Part shown: positions 55,460 through 64,000 of the stretch, in pieces
Numbering within the stretch: position 1 is the first letter of the stretch
Layout of the letters: every line of letters starts with the position of its first letter
From: Bacillus sp. 103mf
Lineage (GTDB): Bacteria > Bacillota > Bacilli > Bacillales > Bacillaceae_G
Assembly: GCF_900116295.1 (NCBI RefSeq)
Contig: NZ_FPAF01000001.1
Location: 310,001-374,000 of the forward strand
Length of the DNA stretch: 64,000 bases
Reading direction: 5' to 3'
Made by a program: the position numbers and the translations under genes
Notes under the pieces: generated by a model
What the model saw: only the letters and a program-made list of their open reading frames with translations
What the model was told of the DNA's origin: nothing
Database searches by the model: none

Positions 55460-56820
55460 AATCATTAAGAAGAGTCATATCTTCTCCACTTCCAGATGCA
55501 GCCTCTTCACCAATGCCATGATGCTCACGAATAAAGAATGCTATTTCATCTGTAAGTTCTGGATTTTCTTTTAAGAATTGCTTCGCATTTTCGCGTCCTT
55601 GTCCTAAGCGTTCCTCATTATAAGAATACCAAGCTCCGCTCTTTTGAACGATATCAAGTTCAGATGCCATATCTAAAATTTCGCCTTCTCTTGAAATTCC
55701 TTCTCCGTACATAATATCAACTTCTGCAACGCGGAAAGGAGGCGCTACTTTATTTTTTACTACTTTCACTTTTGTTTTATTACCAACAATATCGTTACCT
55801 TGCTTTAACTGCTCAGCACGACGTACTTCTAGACGCACTGTTGAATAGAATTTCAATGCACGTCCACCTGGAGTTGTTTCTGGCATAATTCTATAGATTT
55901 TCCATCTCTATAGCGCGGACTATCTCTTCATCTCTTTACAGAGAGCCTTGCACTTCCAGCAGGAGCCTATCTTCTGCCGTACCCTACTCAGTTAACTTTA
56001 AAAGTTCTTTTCGGTAGTCTCTACACCTTCTTCATATCATTCTGAAGCTTGGCACGGTATTACCCTATTATTTGGAGGGCTTCACCGTTAGCAGCTATAT
56101 AGCTACACCCTTAGGCAATAAGGTTCACAAGGTTTTTTGAACATGCTATCACTAGCAAGGGAAACCCATAGTAAACTCCTTAATCTATAAAGATTAAGCA
56201 ACCATTTGTTGATTTCCAAACATTACTCCAACTTTTTCACGAATTTGGTTAATGAAAATTGCGATTGTTTTTGACTTGTTAATCGCACCAGATAATTTAC
56301 GAAGAGCTTGTGACATTAAACGTGCTTGTAAACCGACGTGAGAGTCACCCATTTCTCCTTCAATCTCTGCTTTTGGAACAAGTGCTGCTACAGAGTCAAT
56401 AACAATAATATCAATTGCACCGCTTCGTACTAATGCTTCAGCAATTTCTAGTCCTTGTTCTCCTGTATCTGGTTGAGATAATAATAATTCATCAATGTTA
56501 ACACCTAGTTTTTGTGCATATACAGGATCCATTGCATGTTCCGCATCAATAAATGCCGCTTGCCCACCTTGACGCTGTACCTCTGCAATCGCATGTAAAG
56601 AAACTGTTGTTTTACCTGAGCTTTCAGGTCCATAAATTTCAATAATACGGCCTCGTGGATAACCACCAACTCCAAGGGCAACATCAAGTGCCAATGAACC
56701 ACTTGGTACAGTAGAAATCTTACGTTCCGCTTGCTCTCCTAGTTTCATAATAGAGCCTTTACCGAATTGTTTTTCTATTTGTTTTAACGCCATATCTAAT
56801 GCCGCTTGACGATCACTCAT
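55458..56820 (-). CDS. recA: recombinase A, interrupted by a group I intron
   Basis: RecA coats single-stranded DNA, drives strand exchange and triggers LexA self-cleavage. Exon 1 is 56820-56212 (203 codons) and exon 2 is 55883-55458. Joined they give a 344-residue RecA in frame, with Walker [36 protein letters not shown] and the L2-loop start VGVMFGN|PETTPGG across the junction. Without splicing, translation reads five intron codons (QQMVA) and stops. cinA lies upstream on the same strand, as is usual. Confidence 0.96.
55884..56211 (-). ncRNA. group I self-splicing intron in recA
   Basis: The 328-base intron begins right after exon 1 ...GGAAAU and ends in G before CCAGAA, the U and terminal-G rule for group I introns. 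An internal guide GGGUUUCC (about 56158-56165) can pair with GGAAAU to form P1 with the required U-G pair. Hairpins CAAC / GUUG and CUUAAUC / GAUUAAG fill the loop. Core-like segments AAUAAUAGGGUAAUACC, GUAGAGACUACC and AAGAGAUAGUCC match P3-P7 landmarks. No homing-endonuclease ORF fits. A recA group I intron is known from Bacillus anthracis. Confidence 0.93.
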
Positions 56821-56957
56821 TCAAAAATTCCTCCTTAACTTAAATGCTAATCTTATTATACATATTTTCTACCCATTATGCCAACAAAAATCGAACGTTT
56901 ATTCGATTTTTTTATTTTCCAGTAGATGAAAATCTCTATTTTTCTATATAAAATAAC

Positions 56958-56993
56958 AGAAGCTAGAAGAGATTCATATCTCTTCTAGCTTCT
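56958..56993 (-). terminator. terminator overlapping the cinA stop
   Basis: AGAAGCTAGAAGAGAT / ATCTCTTCTAGCTTCT perfect stem that overlaps the last cinA codons. Confidence 0.8.
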
Positions 56994-58212
56994 TATACAG
57001 ATGATAAAACCCATATTTAACAGTACGTTCACGAATTTGCTGACGACTTCCACTTAATGTAAGAGGAATAACTACCGTCGGCTGTTCATCTATTGCTAAG
57101 CCAATAAACACTGTCCCTGGCTCTTTTCCTTCAGATACATTCGGCCCTGCTACTCCAGTAAAACTAATTCCGATATTCGCTTGCATAAGTTTTTTCACAT
57201 TTTCAGCAAGATAACGGGCACAAGCTTCACTAACAGCACCATCTATTTGTAAAGTCTTTTCTGGAACATGTAAAACATTTTGCTTTACATCATTGCTATA
57301 ACAAATTATGCCGCCTTTAAACAGAGAAGACACACCAGCAACCTCAGTAATACGATCACCAAATAAGCCACCTGTTAAACTTTCAGCACATGCAATCTTC
57401 AAACATTTTTCTTTCAACAAAGCAATTGCTTTGTGATGAAGAAGATCTTGATTATATCCATAAAAAAATTGCCCTACTCTTTGTAAAATCAATTCTTCCA
57501 CATGGTTTATTAAGGATTCAGCTTCTTTTGCATCATGGTGCTTCGCTGTCAGGCGAAGTGTTACTTCTCCTTCAGAAGCAAGGGGCGCAATCGTTGGATT
57601 CGTTTGAACATCTATTAAATCTTGAATCGTTGTCTCTAATTGTGATTCTCCAATTCCAAAAAATCGAAGCGTGCGAGAATACAGATTCTCACCAGATGTA
57701 AAAGGAAGAAGCCAAGTCTCTACATAACTTATATACATTGGATTCATTTCTTTAGGTGGTCCTGGAAGTAAAATATACACCTTGTTATCTTTACATAATC
57801 CCATTCCTGGAGCCATACCATGATCATTCGCAAACACAGTCGCTCCCTTTAAAACAAGAGCTTGTTTTTTATTATTTTCTGTAAACTCTCTTCCCGTTCT
57901 TTTATAATAATCAGCAATGGAATCGAGAGCTACTTCATCATATACAAGCTCTTCCTGCAAGGAGGAAGCAATTGTTTCTTTCGTTAAATCGTCTTTTGTC
58001 GGCCCTAGACCACCTGTAAAAATCAATATATCTGCACGTTTTTGAGCAATTTCAATTGCTCGGCGTAAGCGATTATTGTTATCTCCAACGACAGTGTGAT
58101 AATATACATCGATTCCGATAGATGCCAGTTTTTCTGATAAAAATTTGGCATTCGTATTCGCAATTTGCCCAAGCAATAGCTCTGTACCAACCGCGATAAT
58201 CTCTGCATTCAT
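56974..58212 (-). CDS. cinA: CinA, competence/damage-inducible protein
   Basis: CinA proteins combine an N-terminal MoCF-like (COG1058) domain, linked to ADP-ribose pyrophosphatase activity, with a C-terminal NMN deamidase (PncC) domain. Here [20 protein letters not shown] and [15 protein letters not shown] mark the first, and [20 protein letters not shown] and GVAGP mark the second. ATG at 58212 gives 412 residues. It precedes recA, a common arrangement in Firmicutes. Confidence 0.95.
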   Translation of the reverse strand: MNAEIIAVGTELLLGQIANTNAKFLSEKLASIGIDVYYHTVVGDNNNRLRRAIEIAQKRADILIFTGGLGPTKDDLTKETIASSLQEELVYDEVALDSIADYYKRTGREFTENNKKQALVLKGATVFANDHGMAPGMGLCKDNKVYILLPGPPKEMNPMYISYVETWLLPFTSGENLYSRTLRFFGIGESQLETTIQDLIDVQTNPTIAPLASEGEVTLRLTAKHHDAKEAESLINHVEELILQRVGQFFYGYNQDLLHHKAIALLKEKCLKIACAESLTGGLFGDRITEVAGVSSLFKGGIICYSNDVKQNVLHVPEKTLQIDGAVSEACARYLAENVKKLMQANIGISFTGVAGPNVSEGKEPGTVFIGLAIDEQPTVVIPLTLSGSRQQIRERTVKYGFYHLYKKLEEI

Positions 58213-58233
58213 CTTCCATTCCCCCATAAGCCG

Positions 58234-58812
58234 TTATTTCGAATCAACAAAGACTCCTCTATTTTTCCAGAAATAATCCCAACCTGAAATAATTGTAAAA
58301 ATAAGTGCAATCCAGATTGAAATATCTGCAATTCGAATATGAATTAAATTTAACGGAACATCGTGAAGTAAGTATGCAGAAATCGCAATAACTTGCATCC
58401 ACATTTTAATTTTCCCAGGCATTTTCGCAGCAGCCACTTCTCCTGTACCAGCTAATACGAGGCGTAAGCCTGTAACAGCAAATTCTCGGCTAATAATAAC
58501 AACCGCCATCCAAGTCGCTACATAATGTAAATCTACAAGCGTAATTAATGCTGCAGATACCAATAATTTATCCGCCAAAGGATCTAAAAATTTCCCTAGA
58601 TTCGTTACAAGATTATGTTTTCTTGCATAATGGCCATCAATCCAATCGGTCGCAGAAGCAATAATAAAAACAAGAGCCCCAGCTAAGTGCTGAATTGGCA
58701 ATTCTACATCTCCAATTGTATATACTCCCCATTCAAACGGAGTGAGCATAATAATTAAAAATATAGGAATTAAGCAAATTCTTGATACAGTAATTTTATT
58801 TGGTAAATTCAC
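58234..58812 (-). CDS. pgsA: CDP-diacylglycerol-glycerol-3-phosphate 3-phosphatidyltransferase
   Basis: PgsA makes phosphatidylglycerol phosphate, the first committed step to phosphatidylglycerol and cardiolipin. The 192-residue membrane protein carries the CDP-alcohol phosphotransferase motif from DWIDGHYAR to GKFLDPLADK with all the Asp and Gly positions. GTG is the start, six bases after GGAGGAA. It lies between rodZ and cinA on the same strand. Confidence 0.97.
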   Translation of the reverse strand: MNLPNKITVSRICLIPIFLIIMLTPFEWGVYTIGDVELPIQHLAGALVFIIASATDWIDGHYARKHNLVTNLGKFLDPLADKLLVSAALITLVDLHYVATWMAVVIISREFAVTGLRLVLAGTGEVAAAKMPGKIKMWMQVIAISAYLLHDVPLNLIHIRIADISIWIALIFTIISGWDYFWKNRGVFVDSK

Positions 58813-58876
58813 AGCTATTCCTCCATCATGTCAAAAACGGTTTCTGCATTGAAAAAAGTCATCGGAACGATGACTA

Positions 58877-59764
58877 TTATTGTGCAGGTTGTTCTCCTAA
58901 GTTTTTAATCACCAAAATTTGATGACGTATTTCTTCTGCATTTTGTGGGAATTCAACAACTTTACTGTTAATTTTAATTTCCACATTTGGCGCATTACCA
59001 ATGTTTAAACGAACAACATGTTCTGATGATAAATCTTGTTGTTGTGTTTCATCCTTATTTAAAGTGCCTGTATAATATTCTTTACCGCTATCGTTTTTAA
59101 TATCTACATAACTTGTACCTTTTGCATGAACTTCTACCTTAAGTTCTTTATTATGGCTTAGTTCTAATGTAGATTCTTTTCCATTCTTTTCAACAACTTT
59201 AATTTCTTCTTGTGCAGCATTTTGTTGCTGTTGTGGTTGTTGCGGTACTTCTTTTTTCTCCTCTTTTTTCTCTTCTTTCTTTTGATCAAGAGGAGAATTT
59301 TCTGCTTTTTCCACTTCTGTTTGGGCATTTTTCGTTTGATTTACTTGACTAACGTCACTTTTACCTGTAACAAACCGGAATACGAACCAAATTGCAACAC
59401 CAACAGCAATAACAAGCAATGTAATTAAAATTTTTGGCATATGGTCTGCAATTGGCGATGACGCTGCTCTTTGCACAGTTTCCTGCGCTTTTTGTCCCGT
59501 TGGAACTTGCGGAACACTCTGAGAAGCCGTCTGTGGTATTTCGTGTCTATATTCTTCTAGTGTCGCCTCTCCATTTAGCCCAACTGCTTCCGCATATTGC
59601 TTTATAAAGGCACGCGCGTAAAAATCCCCAGGCATTATACTAAAATTTCCTTCTTCAATACCAATTAAATAGCGTTTTTGAATTTTCGTAATTTCCTGCA
59701 GCTGATCGATGGAAAAACCTTTCATTTCTCGTGCTTCTTTCAGCTTTTGTCCTAATTCTGTCAA
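58877..59764 (-). CDS. rodZ: RodZ-like cell-shape protein (YmfM)
   Basis: The protein is about 295 residues: an N-terminal Xre-type HTH (about 4-60, LGQKLKEAREMKGFSIDQLQ) that in RodZ binds MreB, one membrane helix (about 110-131), a low-complexity Lys/Glu/Gln linker and a C-terminal DUF4115 beta-domain. TTG at 59764 is the likely start, six bases after GAGGTG. The GTG three codons upstream lies within the ribosome-binding site. It belongs to the pgsA-ymf cluster. Confidence 0.92.
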   Translation of the reverse strand: MTELGQKLKEAREMKGFSIDQLQEITKIQKRYLIGIEEGNFSIMPGDFYARAFIKQYAEAVGLNGEATLEEYRHEIPQTASQSVPQVPTGQKAQETVQRAASSPIADHMPKILITLLVIAVGVAIWFVFRFVTGKSDVSQVNQTKNAQTEVEKAENSPLDQKKEEKKEEKKEVPQQPQQQQNAAQEEIKVVEKNGKESTLELSHNKELKVEVHAKGTSYVDIKNDSGKEYYTGTLNKDETQQQDLSSEHVVRLNIGNAPNVEIKINSKVVEFPQNAEEIRHQILVIKNLGEQPAQ

Positions 59765-59785
59765 TGCTAACACCTCAATATTTCT

Positions 59786-60571
59786 TTAAAAGTCGAACAT
59801 AGAAAAATTATTTTGATTTCCCTGTTCAATTTCATCTACTAGACTGTATTGAATTTCTTCATCGTAATCATTTCGCAATTCAATAATGTAATCAAAATCA
59901 TCAAGTGTATATTCTGACTGACTCACAAATACATCTGGATGCTCTACAACCTTTGTTGCTGGCAATCTCATAATTTCGCGAACAAGCTGCCAGTGTCGTT
60001 CATTTGCGCGCTTCGTTGAAACAATTCCATCTAAAATAAAGATATTATTATCATTATATTCATCTTCAATTAATTGACTGCGTACCGTCTGTTTAATAAG
60101 AGTAGACGACACAAAAAGCCAACGTTTATTTGCACACACACTTGCAGCAACGATGGACTCGGTTTTTCCAACGCGCGGCATCCCACGAATTCCAATTAAT
60201 TTATGGCCTTCTTTTTTCATAAGTTCTGCCATAAAATCAACAAGTAAACCTAATTCATCACGAACGAAACGAAATGTTTTCTTATCATCCGCATCCCGTT
60301 GTATATATCTTCCATGCCGAACTGCTAATCGATCACGAAGCTTCGGTGGACGATATTTCGTTACAGTTATATTATCCATCGTATTTAGAATTGATTCAAG
60401 TCTAGAAATTTGTTCTTGATTATCGCACATTAATAATAATCCGCGCCTAGCATTGTCTACCCCATTAATTGTTACAATATTAATACCAAGCATACCGATT
60501 AACGAAGAAACATCACCAAGCAAGCCAGGTCGGTTTTTATGTATTTCATACTCAAAATACCATTCAATCAT
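59786..60571 (-). CDS. ymfK: YmfK-like protein (DUF3388)
   Basis: The 261-residue soluble protein has an N-terminal ACT-like beta-alpha-beta (YEIHKNRPGLLGDVSSLIGM, NIVTINGVDNARRG). A P-loop-like segment follows, GIRGMPRVGKTESIVAASVC (about 124-143). The family function is unknown. It is conserved at this position in Bacillus, between ymfJ and rodZ. The ACT-like region suggests binding of a small ligand (inference). Confidence 0.85.
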   Translation of the reverse strand: MIEWYFEYEIHKNRPGLLGDVSSLIGMLGINIVTINGVDNARRGLLLMCDNQEQISRLESILNTMDNITVTKYRPPKLRDRLAVRHGRYIQRDADDKKTFRFVRDELGLLVDFMAELMKKEGHKLIGIRGMPRVGKTESIVAASVCANKRWLFVSSTLIKQTVRSQLIEDEYNDNNIFILDGIVSTKRANERHWQLVREIMRLPATKVVEHPDVFVSQSEYTLDDFDYIIELRNDYDEEIQYSLVDEIEQGNQNNFSMFDF

Positions 60572-60694
60572 TTGATGACACTCCCCTTGCTTACTTTACA
60601 TCTACGTACTATATTATATGATTTTCTCTTAATAGGAAAGTGAAATGTATAATTGAGAACTCAATTTAATGTAGAGATTCTCAAAATCGACAAA

Positions 60695-60720
60695 AAAAGA
60701 GAGGATTCTTCCTCTCTTTT
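60695..60720 (-). terminator. terminator downstream of the DUF3243 gene
   Basis: AAAAGAGAGGA / TCCTCTCTTTT stem directly after the gene. Confidence 0.75.
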
Positions 60721-60722
60721 CG

Positions 60723-60971
60723 CTACTTATGGTTGACCATTTTCACCATTAAGTTTGCAATTGTATGTTGCTCCTGTTCATCTGCAACCTTCCAAAGCTC
60801 CATCAATAATTTTTCTTGGTCATTTCGTGCTTCTACTTCATTTGCTAAATAATCCCCAATGCGATAAGCCATATCAGAAATTGCACCGCCGTCTAAGCCT
60901 TTTCCTTGTGCTTGATCTAAACGCTCTCCTAAAAAGCCTTTCCATTGTTCAAAGTTATCTAATACTGACAT
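60723..60971 (-). CDS. ymfJ: DUF3243 family protein (YmfJ)
   Basis: This is an 82-residue all-helical, soluble protein with NFEQWKGFLGERLDQAQGKG near the start and a regular heptad-like C-terminal helix. Length and position match YmfJ of B. subtilis. No function is established. GCGAGGTG precedes the ATG and a terminator follows, so it may be expressed as its own short transcript. Confidence 0.88.
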   Translation of the reverse strand: MSVLDNFEQWKGFLGERLDQAQGKGLDGGAISDMAYRIGDYLANEVEARNDQEKLLMELWKVADEQEQHTIANLMVKMVNHK

Positions 60972-61081
60972 TGTTAAGCACCTCGCTATAAAGTAATGGA
61001 GTCATGTTTACTATTTGCCATTATGTCCTTTTTTATGTACGAGAGCAAAAAGTAAAATATGATACTCCTTACTTTAAGCAA

Positions 61082-61795
61082 TTAACAATGCCAGCCCCCA
61101 TTAACCCCAATAATTTGACCTGTTATATAAGATGCTTGTGAAGAAACTACAAATGCAACTGTATTTGCCACTTCCTCTGGCAATCCTAATCGACCAAGCG
61201 GAATTTCTTCTGCAATCTCTTGCTTTTCTTCATTCGAAAATATATGCAGCATCTCTGTTTCAATTGCACCTGGAGCAATTGCATTTACTCGTACACCGCT
61301 TAATGCAACTTCTTTTGCCAATGCTTTTACATATGAATTTTGTGCTCCTTTTACCATAGAATACAACACTTCACAGGAAGCACCTATTTGTCCCCAAATG
61401 GAAGAGATAACAACAATATTCCCACTTCGGTTTCGAATCATTGAGGGAAGTGCAAATGAAACAAGTTTATATACATTTTTCACTTGCAGTTCCACCATCT
61501 CATTTAATTGTTCATCGGTAATATCTGTTTTTAACCCAAAGATACTTTTTCCAGCTGCATATACAACAGTATCAATTGGATGATAGATTTGCGACCATAG
61601 TTGCCAAGCGCCATCTATTTCTGATAAATTAGCTTGAACTGGAATAATATCTTTCAGTTCTTGTTCTAATTGCTGAACTCTCTTTTCACCTTGGTTATAA
61701 TGAACATACACTGTGTAGCCATCTTTCACTAACTGTCTTACAATGGCAGAACCGATTCCCCCACTTCCCCCGGTAACTAATGCAAACTTCTTCAT
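61082..61795 (-). CDS. ymfI: SDR oxidoreductase YmfI (EF-P 5-aminopentanone reductase)
   Basis: This 237-residue short-chain dehydrogenase has the NAD(P) motif TGGSGGIGSAI (about 8-18), an AAG motif (YAAGKS), catalytic Ser in VISSIWG and YSMVKGA (Tyr-x3-Lys), and the C-terminal GQIIGVNGGWHC. YmfI in B. subtilis reduces a 5-aminopentanone group on elongation factor P to give the mature modification. The same role is likely here by position and sequence, but not proven. Confidence 0.9.
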   Translation of the reverse strand: MKKFALVTGGSGGIGSAIVRQLVKDGYTVYVHYNQGEKRVQQLEQELKDIIPVQANLSEIDGAWQLWSQIYHPIDTVVYAAGKSIFGLKTDITDEQLNEMVELQVKNVYKLVSFALPSMIRNRSGNIVVISSIWGQIGASCEVLYSMVKGAQNSYVKALAKEVALSGVRVNAIAPGAIETEMLHIFSNEEKQEIAEEIPLGRLGLPEEVANTVAFVVSSQASYITGQIIGVNGGWHC

Positions 61796-61816
61796 CTTTT
61801 TCCTCTCTCTACTACA

Positions 61817-63103
61817 TTATTTCTTCGGAAGTACCTGGCAAATACTTACTCGTTCTTCTTTTAAAAAGCTTTTCGAAACTGTTTGTAAATCTTCAATTGA
61901 TAAACTTTCCAAAACAGATAATGCGTCAAACAAACTAGAACTATTAAATGCATATCGTGTGAACTGATTTGCAATATACTCTGGTGAATTTAGCGAGCGT
62001 AAAAAACCACCTATTTTCTTCTTTTTCACACGCTCTAACGTTTCTGCGCATAACTCATCATAATTTGTTTGCAACAAAATATCAGTTACGCGCTTTGCTA
62101 GTTCATCCGGTTGTTTCGTATCTCCGCCAATCATCGCAAAACCGAAACTGCTTTCTTCTGTATAATCATACGAAAACGTATCATCAATTAACCCTTCATT
62201 ATACAATGTTTCATAATGGGTAGAACCTTTTCCAAATAAATAATCTAACAGAAGCGTTAAAGCAATTTCTTGTTTCAGCAAGTCCTTTCCTTCTTGTTTC
62301 AAGTCTTTCGTTTTTACACCAACTAAACATTTCGGTGTTTGTACTGGCATTGTAATGACCATTTTTTTCTCATTTACTTGTTCTGGTTCTTCATCAAAAG
62401 ACCGCGCAATTTCTGAGGAAGCAGTATAATTTTTCTTCGCTTGATTTTCACGCACTAAATTCATTGTCTTTTCTGGATCAATAGAACCAACAACAAATAA
62501 TAACATATTACTTGGGTGATAAAATGTATGATAGCATTCATACAGCAAATCTTTCGTAATTTCGCTAATCGAATCAATTGTTCCAGCGATATCAATCTTT
62601 ACAGGATGTTTCCTATATAAACTATCAATTAACCCAAAGTATAAGCGCCAATCTGCATTATCTTGATACATTTGAATTTCTTGCCCAATAATTCCTTTCT
62701 CTTTCTCAACAGTTTGTTCCGAAAAGTATGGATCTTGCACGAAATCTAACAATGTTTCTAGATTCGTTTCAACGTTTGATGTACAAGAAAATAAATATGC
62801 AGTTCTTGTAAACGATGTAAATGCGTTTGAAGAAGCTCCTTGCTTACTAAATAATTGAAACGCATCGTGATCCTCTTTTTCAAACAATTTATGTTCTAAA
62901 AAATGTGCAATTCCATCTGGTACACGAAGCATCTCGTCTTTCTCAAGCGGCACAAACGTATTATCAATAGAACCATACTTTGTCGTAAATGTTGCATACG
63001 TTTTATTAAACCCTTGCTTTGGGAGAATATATACTTCTAGGCCATTGGACAGTTTTTCGTAATACAGCGTTTCTTTTAATTGTTCATACACGATTTTTTC
63101 CAT
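61817..63103 (-). CDS. ymfH: M16 family zinc metallopeptidase YmfH
   Basis: The 428-residue peptidase carries the inverted zinc motif HFLEH (67-71) and a downstream conserved Glu in the EKGIIGQEIQMYQDNADW region, so it should be the active partner of the YmfF/YmfH pair. These proteins resemble the AlbE/AlbF pair and other two-subunit M16 enzymes. ATG at 63103 follows GGAGGGTG; the upstream start is not needed. It starts one base after ymfF ends. Confidence 0.92.
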   Translation of the reverse strand: MEKIVYEQLKETLYYEKLSNGLEVYILPKQGFNKTYATFTTKYGSIDNTFVPLEKDEMLRVPDGIAHFLEHKLFEKEDHDAFQLFSKQGASSNAFTSFTRTAYLFSCTSNVETNLETLLDFVQDPYFSEQTVEKEKGIIGQEIQMYQDNADWRLYFGLIDSLYRKHPVKIDIAGTIDSISEITKDLLYECYHTFYHPSNMLLFVVGSIDPEKTMNLVRENQAKKNYTASSEIARSFDEEPEQVNEKKMVITMPVQTPKCLVGVKTKDLKQEGKDLLKQEIALTLLLDYLFGKGSTHYETLYNEGLIDDTFSYDYTEESSFGFAMIGGDTKQPDELAKRVTDILLQTNYDELCAETLERVKKKKIGGFLRSLNSPEYIANQFTRYAFNSSSLFDALSVLESLSIEDLQTVSKSFLKEERVSICQVLPKK

Positions 63104-63104
63104 C

Positions 63105-64000
63105 TTAAACACCCTCCGTCCCATGTAAGAAGTAAATTGTATCTAGCTGAATATTATTTGCTACTTTAACGATTCCATCTTTCGTTACTCGTTCAATCTC
63201 TGTTAACCATTCTTCTACAGGGCGGTCATAATTTGCAATTACTCCATGATACAGAAGTTCTACAAGACCGCGCGGCGTATCAATTGTCTCTAAAATTTGA
63301 TTTTTAATTACACTTTTTGTTTGTACGATTTCCTCATCAGTAAAATCGCCATTTTGCATCGCTATCATTTGTTCTTTAATAATCGTAACAGCTTTTTCAT
63401 AATTTTCTCCCTCAATTCCAGACATTACAAACAGAAGTCCTTTATGACTTTCATAACGAGAAGCAGCATAATATGCCAAGCTGTTTTTCTCACGTACATT
63501 AACAAATAATTTCGAATGCGAGAAACCACCAAACAAGCCATTAAATAACTGCAAAGCAAAATAGTCTTCGTCACGATACGTAATATACGTGCGGTATCCA
63601 ATATTTAATTTACTTTGTTTAAGTTCTTGTTTTTCTACAACTTCTTGCTCTTCCTCATTTTTCTTATGAAGCAATACATTTCTTTCTTTCGGTTCACGTT
63701 TAGAAACAGAAAAATACCGTTTCACAAGGTCAAGAGCTCCTTCTTCAATATCACCGATAATGTATAAATCCATTTCATCTTCAGCTATTACTTTTTTATA
63801 ATATTGATACAATGTTTCGTTTGTAATCTTAGAAACGTGCTCTTTTTGACCATTTGCACTTAAGCGATACGGTTCTACTTTACACATTTCTTCGATAAGG
63901 CGTTCATTGGCATAGCGCATTTTATCATCAAACGTAGATTCAATACGCTGCACGAGTGCACGTTTTTCACTTTCTACTACCGTTTGTAAGAAACCATTTC
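63105..64000 (-). CDS. ymfF: M16 family peptidase-like protein YmfF, 5'-incomplete
   Basis: The frame is open to the right edge, where it reads NGFLQTVVESEKRALVQRIE, so the N-terminal part and start lie beyond the window. The visible portion is the central and C-terminal M16 region (LYIIGDIEEGALDLVKRYFS, GLFGGFSHSKLFVNVREKNS, LAYYAASRYE). In the paired M16 arrangement YmfF usually lacks the zinc motif and supports YmfH; that cannot be checked here because the N-terminus is missing. Confidence 0.88.
   Translation of the reverse strand, partial: NGFLQTVVESEKRALVQRIESTFDDKMRYANERLIEEMCKVEPYRLSANGQKEHVSKITNETLYQYYKKVIAEDEMDLYIIGDIEEGALDLVKRYFSVSKREPKERNVLLHKKNEEEQEVVEKQELKQSKLNIGYRTYITYRDEDYFALQLFNGLFGGFSHSKLFVNVREKNSLAYYAASRYESHKGLLFVMSGIEGENYEKAVTIIKEQMIAMQNGDFTDEEIVQTKSVIKNQILETIDTPRGLVELLYHGVIANYDRPVEEWLTEIERVTKDGIVKVANNIQLDTIYFLHGTEGV

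Noticed and set aside
55884-56211. Assembly error or frameshift splitting recA
   Set aside because: The inserted sequence follows group I intron rules and its removal restores an exact in-frame RecA; a simple frameshift would not add 328 bases.
1-64000. CRISPR array, tRNA or rRNA genes, replication origin
   Set aside because: I saw no regularly spaced direct repeats, no tRNA cloverleaf with a CCA end, no rRNA sequence and no DnaA-box cluster in the window.

Overview
The window is chromosomal DNA of a low-GC, spore-forming Firmicute. It is almost certainly a Bacillus cereus-group strain (cereus/anthracis/thuringiensis). The evidence is the gene order and protein sequences (spoVK, hfq-miaA, mutSL-cotE-ricA-miaB, korAB, spoVS-ymdB-rny, recA-cinA-pgsA-rodZ-ymf genes), at least seven bcr1-type intergenic repeats, and a recA gene split by a group I intron. 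Nearly all genes lie on the minus strand, so operons read from high to low coordinates.

Layout. 0-6.4 kb: two tiny basic proteins, spoVK, a degenerate tyrosine recombinase, hfq-miaA, an iron alcohol dehydrogenase and a DUF420 membrane protein. 6.5-8.1 kb: two small membrane ORFs, then relics of a TetR/MMPL pair and a composite bcr1. 8.1-12.9 kb: a Fur-box-preceded siderophore operon (lipoprotein, two permeases, ATPase, BesA-type esterase). 13.4-15.5 kb: pepT and yeeI. 15.7-16.3 kb: three intergenic repeats end to end. 16.4-22 kb: ald-tdcB and two amino-acid permeases, with three perfect CRP/FNR-type boxes in the divergent ald/permease spacer. 22-25 kb: an MFS exporter and its TetR regulator with matching operators, then an O-methyltransferase. 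25.3-28.5 kb: a three-gene ABC transporter of the immunity/BcrAB type beside a dead IS3-family orfA and a nested repeat. 28.5-40.1 kb: an accessory stretch with two paralogous nucleoside-hydrolase-like genes, a two-component system with a cell-wall cassette (one amidase frameshifted), an alpha/beta hydrolase, a decayed GH5 cellulase tail, and relics of RidA, an SDR and two integrases. 40.1-64 kb: conserved core covering mismatch repair, spore coat, tRNA modification, 2-oxoacid:ferredoxin oxidoreductase, RNase Y and spoVS, recA with its intron, phospholipid and shape genes, and the ymf cluster. The last gene (ymfF) runs off the right edge.

How it fits together. The core holds several parts of the Bacillus RNA-fate and cell-fate machinery: Hfq, RNase Y, the RicA partner of RNase Y, YmdB and SpoVS. 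The ald-tdcB-permease block looks like an amino-acid catabolic module under a CRP/FNR-family regulator. The accessory stretch is a graveyard: many genes are truncated, frameshifted or carry nonsense codons, and intergenic repeats are inserted into one another. I found no clear new multi-gene defence or biosynthetic system. The most distinctive items are the recA intron, the nested composite repeats, the triple regulator boxes, the amidase frameshift at an A7 tract, the permease whose natural start codon reads ATA, and the catalytically stripped recombinase beside spoVK.
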